Below, in pieces: positions 1 through 7,249 of a stretch of DNA of 64,000 nucleotides; the first letter of the stretch is position 1, and the number at the start of each line of letters is the position of its first letter. Below the pieces are notes generated by a model, which did no database searches, was not told the DNA's origin, and saw only the letters and a program-made list of their open reading frames with translations. Where the stretch lies: contig NZ_JARQXA010000001.1 in assembly GCF_029543155.1 (NCBI RefSeq), positions 310,001-374,000 on the forward strand. The letters run 5' to 3'. The stretch is from Sphingomonas sp. HITSZ_GF (GTDB lineage: Bacteria; Pseudomonadota; Alphaproteobacteria; Sphingomonadales; Sphingomonadaceae). A program made the position numbers and the translations under genes.

Positions 1-383
1 GATCTGGGAAGATCCGCGGCGTCTATGCCGAGAACAACATGGCTGTGGTGCCGATCTTCAAGGAGTGGCTCGCCCCCTTCGCCTCGATGGGCGCCTCGAC
101 CGTGGCGATCCAGAAGACCGAGGGCACTGACCATCAATTCATGCAGGCCGTGGGCATTCCCGCCTTCCAGTTCATCCAGGACCCGCTCGACTACGAGACG
201 CGGGTGCACCACACCCAGCTCGACACCTTCGATCATCTGAAGGCGGCGGACATGCGCCAGGGGGCGATCGTCCTGGCGGCATTCCTGCTCGATGCGGCCA
301 ATGCCAGGGAGCCGCTGCCGCGCCTGCCGATCCCGACCCAGCCGGGCGTGACCGATCCGTTCGCGGGGCCGCAGGGGAAGTAA
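1..383 (+). CDS. M28-family peptidase, C-terminal end (5' truncated by window)
   Basis: The frame is open from the window edge (reading ..GKIRGVYAENN) to the TAA at 381-383, so only about the last 126 residues are present. The pattern TEGTDHQFMQAVGIPAFQF followed by TRVHHTQLDTFDHL resembles the C-terminal part of zinc aminopeptidases of family M28, where a late His of the metal site sits in an H-T-x-x-D-x-x-D context. The N-terminal signal peptide and the other metal ligands would lie outside the window. The tail is Pro-rich and carries no further domain. An M28 or M20-like exopeptidase is the best reading; substrate is unknown. Confidence 0.72.
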   Translation, partial: SGKIRGVYAENNMAVVPIFKEWLAPFASMGASTVAIQKTEGTDHQFMQAVGIPAFQFIQDPLDYETRVHHTQLDTFDHLKAADMRQGAIVLAAFLLDAANAREPLPRLPIPTQPGVTDPFAGPQGK

Positions 384-391
384 TCTCCATT

Positions 392-503
392 CCGTCATCC
401 CCGCGCAGGCGGGGATCCAGAGTAACGGAGCGACGGACTGCTTGGCTCTGGATCCCCGCCTGCGCGGGGATGACGATAAAAAGCGCGGGGATGACGATAA
501 AAA
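392..503. repeat. REP-type inverted repeat, family A (CGTCATCCCCGC..), with 21-bp tandem duplication
   Basis: Two inverted arms (left 392-419, right about 447-474) of the form CGTCATCCCCGCGCAGG / CCTGCGCGGGGATGACG flank a short spacer. The end of the right arm is duplicated: a 21-bp unit GCGCGGGGATGACGATAAAAA occurs at 462-482 and again at 483-503. Sister copies lie at 19.9, 31.1 and 39.6 kb. Confidence 0.85.
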
Positions 504-535
504 GAGGGTAGGGGTGATGAAAAATCGCACCCCCA

Positions 536-562
536 TGTCACATCCCGCGCGGCCATCTCGTC
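536..562 (+). promoter_or_regulatory. Candidate ECF41 promoter (TGTCACA-N16-CGTC)
   Basis: TGTCACA at 536-542 and CGTC at 559-562 are separated by 16 bases. This is the bipartite target described for ECF41 sigma factors. It lies 26 bases upstream of the ATG at 589 of the carboxymuconolactone-decarboxylase-like gene, whose stop overlaps the start of an ECF41-type sigma gene. The arrangement predicts positive autoregulation of the pair. Motif and spacing are seen directly; activity is inferred. Confidence 0.75.
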
Positions 563-588
563 ATGCATGTATCCAACCAAGGAGATGC

Positions 589-1050
589 ATGATGACACCC
601 CGCCTCGACCTGTTCGCCGCCGCTCCCGCCGAGATGAAGGCGTGGTACGAAGCTTCGCTCAAGGTCGCCCCGAAGCTGGAGCCAGGTCTGCTCGAGCTGG
701 TGAAGATCCGTTCCTCGCAGATCAACGGCTGCGCCAACTGCCTGAACATGCATACTGCCGACGCGCGCAAGGCCGGCGAGACCGAGCAGCGCATCTATCT
801 GCTCAGCGCGTGGCAGGAAGCGCCCTGCTACACGCCGCGCGAGCGCGCCGCGCTGGCGTGGACCGATGCGATGACTCTGGTATCCACGGCGCGGGCGCCG
901 CAGGCGCTGTATGAGGAACTCGCGTTCGAGTTCAACGAGGAGGAGCAAGTGCAGCTCACGCTCGCGATCAACGTGATCAATGGCTGGAACCGCCTCGCCG
1001 TGGCGTTCAACCTCTTCTACGAGGCCAAGCCCGCGGTGGCGGCAGCATGA
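589..1050 (+). CDS. Carboxymuconolactone decarboxylase / AhpD-like family protein
   Basis: A 153-residue protein of the CMD/AhpD fold. The active-site signature is C48-A-N-C51-L-N-M-H55, the CxxCxxxH arrangement of AhpD-like alkylhydroperoxidase-type proteins, preceded by a conserved Glu in LLELVKIRSSQINGC. The start at 589 (ATG ATG) follows AAGGAG at 579-584; an upstream extension would run into a REP element. It overlaps the sigma-factor gene by ATGA. CMD proteins are one of the three classes (CMD, oxidoreductase, epimerase) habitually linked to ECF41 sigma factors. A peroxide or organic-oxidant detoxifying role is plausible but the substrate is not visible. Confidence 0.88.
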   Translation: MMTPRLDLFAAAPAEMKAWYEASLKVAPKLEPGLLELVKIRSSQINGCANCLNMHTADARKAGETEQRIYLLSAWQEAPCYTPRERAALAWTDAMTLVSTARAPQALYEELAFEFNEEEQVQLTLAINVINGWNRLAVAFNLFYEAKPAVAAA

Positions 1051-1910
1051 CCGGCGCGGACGCGGCGGCGAGTTTCGATCCGCTGCGTCCGCGGCTGGCG
1101 CGCATCGCCTATCGCATGCTCGGCTCGGTCGCGGACGCCGAAGACGTGGTGCAGGACGCGTTCCTGCGCTGGCTCGACACCGATCGCGACCAGATTCGCG
1201 AGCCCGAGGCGTTCCTGCGCCGCGTGGTGACGCGGCTGTGCCTCGATCAGCTCAAGTCCGCCCGGGCGCGGCGCGAGACCTATGTCGGCCCGTGGCTGCC
1301 CGAACCGGTGGTCGAGGAAGCAGATGAAGTGGAGGACGTCACGCTGCCGCTGATGATGGCGCTCGAACGCCTCTCGCCGCTCGAGCGGGCGGCCTTTCTG
1401 CTTCATGACGTGTTCGGCGTGAGCTTCGACGAGGTGGGCGAGACGATCGGCCGCGATCCGGCCGCCGCGCGCCAGCTCGCCAGCCGGGCGCGCACCCATG
1501 TTCGTGCCGCCCGCCCGCGCTATGACATGCCGAAGGAGAAGGGGCTGGAGATCGCGGCGGCCTTCTTCGCCGCGTCGCGCAGCGGCGACATGACGGCCTT
1601 TCGCAGCCTGCTGGCCGACGATGTCGCGACCTGGTCGGATGGCGGCGGCAAGGTCCATGCCGGCCTGCGCCCGATCCACGGCATCGACAACATGATCAAG
1701 CTCTACACCTCGCTCGCCCGCTTCTTCGTCAAGGAGCCGTCGCGGATCTTACGCTACGGCATGATCAACGGTCTGCCGGGCTTCGTCAGCATCGAGCCGG
1801 ACGGCGTTCTTCAGACCACCGCGCTGGCGATCGAGGGCGGCAAGATCACCGGCATCTACGTTACCCGCAACCCCGACAAGCTGGGGCACCTGGGGGCGGC
1901 GCTGCATTAA
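1047..1910 (+). CDS. ECF41-family RNA polymerase sigma factor with SnoaL-like C-terminal domain
   Basis: 287 residues. Sigma region 2 lies near residues 10-75 (RIAYRMLGSVADAEDVVQDAF), then a linker with W83-L-P-E-P, sigma region 4 near 100-155 (LSPLERAAFLLHDVFG..DEVGETIGRDPAAARQL), and a C-terminal NTF2/SnoaL-like extension. The linker WLPEP and the extension motif D198-G-G-G-K are signatures of ECF41, in which the extension, rather than an anti-sigma protein, controls activity. Consistently, no anti-sigma gene is adjacent. The gene is translationally coupled to the CMD gene (ATGA at 1047-1050), with a matching promoter upstream. Confidence 0.9.
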   Translation: MTGADAAASFDPLRPRLARIAYRMLGSVADAEDVVQDAFLRWLDTDRDQIREPEAFLRRVVTRLCLDQLKSARARRETYVGPWLPEPVVEEADEVEDVTLPLMMALERLSPLERAAFLLHDVFGVSFDEVGETIGRDPAAARQLASRARTHVRAARPRYDMPKEKGLEIAAAFFAASRSGDMTAFRSLLADDVATWSDGGGKVHAGLRPIHGIDNMIKLYTSLARFFVKEPSRILRYGMINGLPGFVSIEPDGVLQTTALAIEGGKITGIYVTRNPDKLGHLGAALH

Positions 1911-1958
1911 CTCTCGCCATTCTGCCCCGCGAAACGCCGGGCGGCCTATTATAAGGGC

Positions 1959-2390
1959 ATGCGCATCGTTCCTCCCATGCTCGCCGTCCTGGCGCTGGCC
2001 GGCTGCGGGCAAGGCTATGGCGGCGGTTCAGGCGAGATCGTCGGCTATCGCTGGGCGCGAACGCTGGGCGAATGCGGCGATACCTATCTCCAGTTCTCCC
2101 GCGATTCGATCGAGTTCGTCAGCGAAGGGCGGTCGGTGAACCAGCTTCCGGTGCGGCGCATCGTTCGCGAGGATTCGTCGCGTGTGATGTTCGTGGTGGA
2201 GACCGACAGCGCGCTTGCGCCCGGATCGATCGCGCCGCGCGGCAGCGCGGACGTGGCGATGGTGTTCAAGGTCGATGGCGACAGCATCAAGCTGGTCGGC
2301 CAGGGCACCCCGGACAGCCTGCACGGCATGACGGCGCGCGTGCGGGACTATCCGAGCTTCGTGATGCGGCGCTGCCCGGCGAGCCACTGA
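1959..2390 (+). CDS. Putative lipoprotein, unknown function
   Basis: 143 residues. The N-terminus MRIVPPMLAVLALAGC is a short lipoprotein signal with lipobox L-A-G-C and lipidated Cys16, followed by a Gly-rich stretch. The mature part (about 125 residues) is polar, predicted beta-rich and has a second Cys near the C-terminus (MRRCPASH). I do not recognise the family. It lies alone between the ECF41 pair and the ccm operon. Confidence 0.65.
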   Translation: MRIVPPMLAVLALAGCGQGYGGGSGEIVGYRWARTLGECGDTYLQFSRDSIEFVSEGRSVNQLPVRRIVREDSSRVMFVVETDSALAPGSIAPRGSADVAMVFKVDGDSIKLVGQGTPDSLHGMTARVRDYPSFVMRRCPASH

Positions 2391-2454
2391 GACGCCGGCA
2401 AATCGGGCCAATCCGGCCATGGATTCCGTTTCGGAACCCCGCTAGTCATCGCGG

Positions 2455-3174
2455 GTGCCTGCCTTGCATGCCTTTGCCAATCCCGCGCGCTTCCTGAAGA
2501 TTGCGCGGCCGCTGACGCCGATCCTGTTCTGGCTCGGCGCGGCGCTGGTGGCGTTCGGCTGTTGGGCCGGGCTGACGATGACACCGCCCGACGCAGTGCA
2601 GAAGGAAAGCGCGCGCATCCTTTACATCCATGTGCCCAGCGCCTGGCTGGGGATGGGCGGCTGGAGCGGGCTGGCGATCGCCTGCCTGAGCTATCTGGTG
2701 TGGCGGCACCCGCTGGCGAGCATCGCGGCGCGGGCGATCGCCCCGGCGGGCGCGACCTTCGCGGCGCTCTGCCTGCTCACCGGCTCGATCTGGGGCCGCC
2801 CGACCTGGGGCACCTGGTGGGAATGGGACGGGCGGCTGACCTCGATGCTGCTGCTGTTCTTCATCTATATTGCCTGGATCGCGCTCGACCGCGCCGATGC
2901 CGACCGATCGGGCGACGGACGGGTGCCGGCGCTGTTCGGCGTTGCGGGCAGCGCGCTGTTGCCGATCGTCCATTATTCGGTGGTCTGGTGGAACACGCTG
3001 CACCAGGGCCAGAGCGTGATGGCCGGCAAGATCGCCCCGTCGATGCTGTGGCCATTGTTCTTCACGCTGCCCGGCTTCACGCTGATCTTCGCGGGCGTGG
3101 TGCTGATGCGGATGCGCGCGATCCTGGCGGCGCAGAAGGTCGAGGCGCGGCTGCGCCGGATGGCGACCGCATGA
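2455..3174 (+). CDS. ccmC: Heme exporter / heme-handling protein CcmC
   Basis: 239 residues with six hydrophobic segments. The tryptophan-rich periplasmic signature WGRPTWGTWWEWD (residues 113-125), flanked by His residues in IHVPSAW and VHYSVVWWNTLHQ, matches CcmC, which presents heme to CcmE at the periplasmic face. It opens a tightly packed ccmCDEFGHI series. The start is GTG at 2455 (a TTG at 2464 is an alternative); no strong Shine-Dalgarno is visible. ccmA and ccmB are not in the window, so they must be encoded elsewhere. Confidence 0.93.
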   Translation: MPALHAFANPARFLKIARPLTPILFWLGAALVAFGCWAGLTMTPPDAVQKESARILYIHVPSAWLGMGGWSGLAIACLSYLVWRHPLASIAARAIAPAGATFAALCLLTGSIWGRPTWGTWWEWDGRLTSMLLLFFIYIAWIALDRADADRSGDGRVPALFGVAGSALLPIVHYSVVWWNTLHQGQSVMAGKIAPSMLWPLFFTLPGFTLIFAGVVLMRMRAILAAQKVEARLRRMATA

Positions 3175-3305
3175 ACCACTGGCCGTTCATCACCGCTGCC
3201 TATCTGCTCGTGCTGATCGGCACCGGCGGGCTGGCCGCGCTCAGCTATGCCGCGATGCGCCGGGCCGAGGCGGCGGCCGAAGCGCTGCGGAGCGGGCGCG
3301 AATGA
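3171..3305 (+). CDS. ccmD: Heme exporter protein CcmD
   Basis: A 44-residue protein starting MNHWPFITAAYLLVLI: one transmembrane helix followed by a short charged cytoplasmic tail (MRRAEAAAEALRSGRE), the usual form of CcmD. The ATG at 3171 overlaps the ccmC stop (ATGA) and its own stop overlaps the ccmE start (ATGA at 3302). Identification rests mainly on position between ccmC and ccmE plus size and topology. CcmD helps release holo-CcmE from the CcmABC complex. Confidence 0.88.
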   Translation: MNHWPFITAAYLLVLIGTGGLAALSYAAMRRAEAAAEALRSGRE

Positions 3306-3736
3306 AGGCCAAGCATCAGCGGCTGACGCTGGCGCTGCTCGCGCTGGGCGCGATCTTGGGCGCCTCCGCGCTGGCGATGTCGGCGCTCAAGGACCAGGCG
3401 GCGTTCTTCTACGCCCCCGGCGACGTGAAGGGGAAGCCGCTGCCGCTCGACCGGCATGTGCGGCTGGGCGGCATGGTGGAGAAGGGCTCGATCGTCCGCG
3501 CCGCCGATGGCGTTTCGATCCGCTTCATCGTGACCGATGGCCAGGCGACGGTGCCGGTCGCGTTCCGGGGCGTGACGCCGGACCTGTTCAAGGAAGGATC
3601 GGGCGTGGTTGCCGAAGGCAAGTTCCAGCCCGACGGCAGCTTCGTCGCCGACAATATCCTGGCCAAGCATGACGAGCGCTACATGCCGCCCCAGGCCGCG
3701 GGCAACATGCACGAGACGAAGACGCTAGAGCAGTGA
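3302..3736 (+). CDS. ccmE: Cytochrome c maturation heme chaperone CcmE
   Basis: 144 residues: an N-terminal signal anchor (about residues 8-28) and an OB-fold periplasmic domain ending in the heme-binding motif L-A-K-H123-D-E-R-Y-M-P-P. His123 corresponds to the His that binds heme covalently in CcmE, and the Tyr four residues on is the axial ligand. Length is normal. It is coupled to ccmD and ccmF by 4-base overlaps. Confidence 0.95.
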   Translation: MKAKHQRLTLALLALGAILGASALAMSALKDQAAFFYAPGDVKGKPLPLDRHVRLGGMVEKGSIVRAADGVSIRFIVTDGQATVPVAFRGVTPDLFKEGSGVVAEGKFQPDGSFVADNILAKHDERYMPPQAAGNMHETKTLEQ

Positions 3737-5661
3737 TCGCCGAAGCCGGTCTCGCCGCCCTGTGGCTCGCGACGGGTTTCGCGCTCGTCCAGGTGATGCT
3801 TGCCTGGGGCGCCGCGCGCGGTGCCGACCGGAAGGGCGCGGCGATGGTGATGACGGGGCTACGCCGTGTCGCGATCGTCCAGGGCCTGCTAGCGCTTGCC
3901 GCCTTCGGGCTGCTGATCACGCTGTTCGTCCGGTCGGACATGTCGGTGCTACTGGTCGTCGAGAACAGCCATTCGCTCAAGCCGCTGATCTACAAGATCG
4001 CCGGCGCCTGGGGAAATCATGAAGGCTCGATGCTGCTCTGGGTCACCGTTCTGGCGGTGTCCGGGGCTGGAGTCGCGATCTTCGAGAAGCGGCTGCCGCA
4101 GGGCACGCTTGCCGCCACCTTGGGCGCGCAGGCGGCGATCGCGCTCGGCTTCTACGCCTTCCTCGCCTTTGCCTCCAACCCGTTCGTCCGCATCGATCCG
4201 GCGCCGCTCGACGGGCGCGGGCTCAATCCGCTGCTGCAGGACCCGGGCTTGGCCTTCCATCCGCCGACGCTCTATCTCGGCTATGTCGGCCTCTCGGTCG
4301 CGTTCAGCTTCGCAGTGGGCGCGTTGCTGATGCGGGACGTCGGGCCCGCCTTTGCCCGGGCGATGCGGCCCTGGGTGCTGGCTGCCTGGATCTTCCTGAC
4401 CATCGGCATCACCGCGGGCAGCTATTGGGCCTATTACGAGCTGGGCTGGGGCGGCTGGTGGTTCTGGGACCCGGTCGAGAATGCCTCGCTGATGCCCTGG
4501 CTGGCGGCGACTGCGCTGCTCCATTCGGTGAGCGTGCTCGCCACGCGTGACGGGCTGCGCGCCTGGACGGTGATGCTCGCGGTGGTCGCCTTCTCGATGT
4601 CGATGATCGGCACCTTCCTGGTGCGCTCGGGCATATTGGTGAGCGTCCATGCCTTTGCCGTCGACCCGACCCGCGGCGGCTTCATCCTCGCGCTGCTCGG
4701 CCTGTACATCGGCGGCGCGCTGGCGCTGTTCGGGGCGCGGATCGGTACGGTGAAGCAGGGCGCGACGTTCGAGCTGCTGAGCCGCGAAGGCGCGCTGGTG
4801 CTCAACAACCTGCTGCTCAGCGTGATCCTGGGCGTGGTGTTCATCGGCACGCTCTATCCGCTGGTGGCGCAGGCGGCCGGGGTGCAGCTCTCGATCGGCG
4901 CGCCCTTCTTCGAGAAGGCGGCAGTTCCGGTCGGGCTGGCGCTGGTCGCCGCGACGGCGTGCGGGCCGCTGCTCAAATGGCGGCGCGACCAGTGGAACGC
5001 GCTGCTCGGCAAGCTGCTCGTGCCGGTGGCGGCGGCGGCGGGCACCTTCGCCCTGGTCTTCGCGCTGGCCGGTACCGAGCATTGGCTGGCGGTGCTGAGC
5101 CTGGCGCTCGCCGCCGGGCTGGCGGTGGCGAGTGTGATCCCGCTGGTCCGCCGCAACCTGCGCCGCACCCCGCTCCATATCTGGGGCATGGTGGTGGCGC
5201 ATCTCGGCATCGCAGTGAGCGTCGCCGGCATGGCGGCGGACAGCGCCTTCAAGTCCGAACGGCTGGCGGCGATATCGGTGGGGCAGAACGTCACTGTCGG
5301 CCCCTATCGCGTCGAGCTGCTCGAGGTGCGGCCGGCGATCGGCCCCAACTGGTCGGCAGTCGAGGCGCATCTCAAGGCGACCCGCACCGGCGCGGCGCCG
5401 ATCGACCTGTTCCCGCAGCAGCGCTTCTTCGCCAACCCGCCGACCAACACCAACGAGGCGGCGATCGCCACCGAGCTGGACGGCCAGCTCTATACCGTGG
5501 TCGGTCAGGGCGACGGGCGGGGGCGCTGGCAGCTGCGGCTGTGGTGGAAGCCCTTCGTCACGCTGATCTGGCTGGGTGGCGCGCTGGTTGCGCTGGGCGG
5601 GTTGCTCTCGCTGATCGGCCGGGTGCGGCGCGAACGGCGCGATGCGGAGAACGATCTGTGA
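3733..5661 (+). CDS. ccmF: Cytochrome c heme lyase subunit CcmF
   Basis: 642 residues with about 14-15 transmembrane segments. The WWD domain is intact (GWGGWWFWDPVENASLMPW around 238-256), with conserved His residues in NSHSLKPL, WGNHEGS and VSVHAF. CcmF, with CcmH and CcmI, ligates heme from CcmE to the CxxCH motif of apocytochrome c in the periplasm. The length is typical of a full CcmF. It overlaps ccmE and ccmG by 4 bases each. Confidence 0.96.
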   Translation: MIAEAGLAALWLATGFALVQVMLAWGAARGADRKGAAMVMTGLRRVAIVQGLLALAAFGLLITLFVRSDMSVLLVVENSHSLKPLIYKIAGAWGNHEGSMLLWVTVLAVSGAGVAIFEKRLPQGTLAATLGAQAAIALGFYAFLAFASNPFVRIDPAPLDGRGLNPLLQDPGLAFHPPTLYLGYVGLSVAFSFAVGALLMRDVGPAFARAMRPWVLAAWIFLTIGITAGSYWAYYELGWGGWWFWDPVENASLMPWLAATALLHSVSVLATRDGLRAWTVMLAVVAFSMSMIGTFLVRSGILVSVHAFAVDPTRGGFILALLGLYIGGALALFGARIGTVKQGATFELLSREGALVLNNLLLSVILGVVFIGTLYPLVAQAAGVQLSIGAPFFEKAAVPVGLALVAATACGPLLKWRRDQWNALLGKLLVPVAAAAGTFALVFALAGTEHWLAVLSLALAAGLAVASVIPLVRRNLRRTPLHIWGMVVAHLGIAVSVAGMAADSAFKSERLAAISVGQNVTVGPYRVELLEVRPAIGPNWSAVEAHLKATRTGAAPIDLFPQQRFFANPPTNTNEAAIATELDGQLYTVVGQGDGRGRWQLRLWWKPFVTLIWLGGALVALGGLLSLIGRVRRERRDAENDL

Positions 5662-6182
5662 GGCGCGTGGCAGTATGGGCGCCGCTGGTGCTGTTCGCGC
5701 TGGTGTTCGCGCTGGTCGCGGGCGGGCTGATCAAGCCGGCCGACCGGACGATCCATTCGGCGATGGTCGGCAAGCCGCTGCCTTCGCTCGCGCTGAAGCC
5801 GCTGCTGCCGGGTAAGCCGGGCGTCTCGAGCGCGGATTTCGCGGGCAAGCCGCGGCTGCTCAACGTGTTCGGCAGCTGGTGCATTCCCTGCATCGCCGAG
5901 GCGCCGCAGCTGATGAAGCTCAAACAGGCCGGCGTGGAGATCGACGCCATCGCCATTCGAGATACGCCCGAGGCGGTGCAGGCCTTCCTCGCGCGGAACG
6001 GCGATCCCTATGCGCGGATCGGCGACGACCCGACCGGCAAGGCGCAGATCGCGCTCGGCTCGTCGGGGGTGCCCGAGACCTTCCTGATCGACGGCAAGGG
6101 CAAGATCGTCGAGCAGCATATCGGAGACATCCGCGCTGACGATATTCCCGGGATCATGCGCAAGCTGGAGGCGGCGAAGTGA
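5658..6182 (+). CDS. ccmG: Thiol:disulfide interchange protein CcmG/DsbE
   Basis: 174 residues, GTG start at 5658 overlapping the ccmF stop. An N-terminal membrane anchor (residues 5-23) precedes a periplasmic thioredoxin fold with active site W74-C-I-P-C78 and cis-Pro in SSGVPETFLI. This reductant keeps apocytochrome or CcmH thiols reduced for heme ligation. The WCxPC centre and operon position set it apart from generic thioredoxins. Confidence 0.94.
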   Translation: MRRVAVWAPLVLFALVFALVAGGLIKPADRTIHSAMVGKPLPSLALKPLLPGKPGVSSADFAGKPRLLNVFGSWCIPCIAEAPQLMKLKQAGVEIDAIAIRDTPEAVQAFLARNGDPYARIGDDPTGKAQIALGSSGVPETFLIDGKGKIVEQHIGDIRADDIPGIMRKLEAAK

Positions 6183-6583
6183 AGCGGCTGGCCATCCTTC
6201 TGGCGCTGCTGGCGAGCCCGGCGCTTGCCGATTCCAATCGCCCGCCGGCGGCGCTTGCCTATTCGCAGCTTCCGGACCCGGCGCAGGAGTCCGAGGCCAA
6301 GGCGCTGATGGAGACGCTGCGCTGCCTGGTCTGCCAGGGCCAGTCGATCGCCGACAGCGATGCCGAGATGGCGGGCGACATGCGCGCGCTGGTGCGCGAG
6401 CGGATCGCGCGGGGCGAGAAGCCCGGGGCGATCCGGCGCTATCTGGTCCAGCGCTACGGCGACTATGTCACCTATGATCCGCCGCTGAGCTGGGTGACCG
6501 CGCCGCTGTGGATCGCGCCGCTGCTGCTGCTCGCCATCGGCCTGTTGCTGGCGCGGCGGCTGTTCCGGAAGGAGGCCGCATGA
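6179..6583 (+). CDS. ccmH: Cytochrome c maturation protein CcmH
   Basis: 134 residues: signal peptide (cleavage near ALADS), the L-R-C49-L-V-C52-Q-G-Q motif of CcmH thiol-oxidoreductases, a three-helix periplasmic domain and a C-terminal membrane helix (APLWIAPLLLLAIGLLL). It holds apocytochrome thiols during heme attachment with CcmF. ATGA overlaps both neighbours. The TPR domain is encoded separately by the next gene. Confidence 0.94.
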   Translation: MKRLAILLALLASPALADSNRPPAALAYSQLPDPAQESEAKALMETLRCLVCQGQSIADSDAEMAGDMRALVRERIARGEKPGAIRRYLVQRYGDYVTYDPPLSWVTAPLWIAPLLLLAIGLLLARRLFRKEAA

Positions 6584-7245
6584 TGGGCTGGGCGATGTTC
6601 GCCGCGCTGGCGCTCGTCGCGCTGCTCGCGCTGGCGGTGCTGCGCTATCCGGTCAAGCTGTGGAGCGTGCCCGCCACTGCGGTGATGCTGGGTGCGGCGG
6701 GCTATACCTGGCAGGGCAGCCCGGCGCTTCCCGGCCATCCGGTGAAGCCGAACACGCAGAAGGCCGAGATCGATCAGGGGCTGATCGACCTGCGCGATGC
6801 GATGTTCGGCAAGTACGGCACCTATGCCTGGAGCTACGCCAACCTTGCCGACGGCATGGTGCGGACGGGCAATCCCGAGATGGTGGTGGGCGTGTGGCAG
6901 GGTGCGGTGCGCAAGGTCCCGGAGGACGTGGCGCTGTGGACCGGTTTCGGCACGGCGCTGGCCGAGCATGACGGCAACCAGGTATCGCCGGCCGCTCAAC
7001 TCGCCTTCGACAAGGCGCTGGCGCTGAGCCCCGGGCATCCGGGGCCGCATTTCTTCTACGGCCTCGCGCTGGTCCGCGCCAATCGCTACGCCGACGCGCT
7101 GCCCTGGTGGAAGAAGGCCGTGGAGCTCACGCCGCCCACCGCAACCTATCGCCGCGAGCTGGAGCTGCGGCTGATCGCACTGGAGATGTTCCTGGCGCAG
7201 CAGCAAGGGCAGGCTTCCCCTCCCGCCGCGCGGGAGGGGAAGTAA
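6580..7245 (+). CDS. ccmI: Cytochrome c biogenesis TPR protein CcmI/CycH-like
   Basis: 221 residues: two N-terminal membrane segments (about 3-22 and 27-43) and a periplasmic TPR region (AWSYANLADGMVRTGN.. and LALSPGHPGPHFFYGLALVRANRYADAL). In alphaproteobacteria CcmI binds apocytochrome c and delivers it to CcmFH. Start ATG 6580 overlaps the ccmH stop and follows GGAGG at 6570-6574. Its last ten codons are part of a perfect GC-rich palindrome (7214-7242), so the C-terminal SPPAAREGK is partly dictated by a terminator hairpin. Confidence 0.88.
   Translation: MMGWAMFAALALVALLALAVLRYPVKLWSVPATAVMLGAAGYTWQGSPALPGHPVKPNTQKAEIDQGLIDLRDAMFGKYGTYAWSYANLADGMVRTGNPEMVVGVWQGAVRKVPEDVALWTGFGTALAEHDGNQVSPAAQLAFDKALALSPGHPGPHFFYGLALVRANRYADALPWWKKAVELTPPTATYRRELELRLIALEMFLAQQQGQASPPAAREGK
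7214..7242. terminator. Bidirectional terminator hairpin overlapping the ccmI 3' end
   Basis: A 13-bp perfect inverted repeat, CTTCCCCTCCCGC / GCGGGAGGGGAAG, with a 3-base loop. It lies inside the last codons of ccmI, immediately before its TAA (7243-7245) and 7 bp from the stop of the convergent alanine dehydrogenase gene. No T-run follows. A related hairpin ends trxB at 16.63 kb. Confidence 0.6.
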
Positions 7246-7249
7246 GGGC

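Noticed and set aside
392-503. Possible CRISPR array in the repeated GCGGGGATGACG units
   Set aside because: Only two tandem 21-bp units with no spacers; they are part of a REP inverted repeat, and no cas genes are present.
3949-5370. Long open frame of 473 codons antisense to ccmF
   Set aside because: It is a GC-skew shadow: Arg/His/Gln-rich composition with no motif, wholly opposite a gene with intact CcmF motifs.
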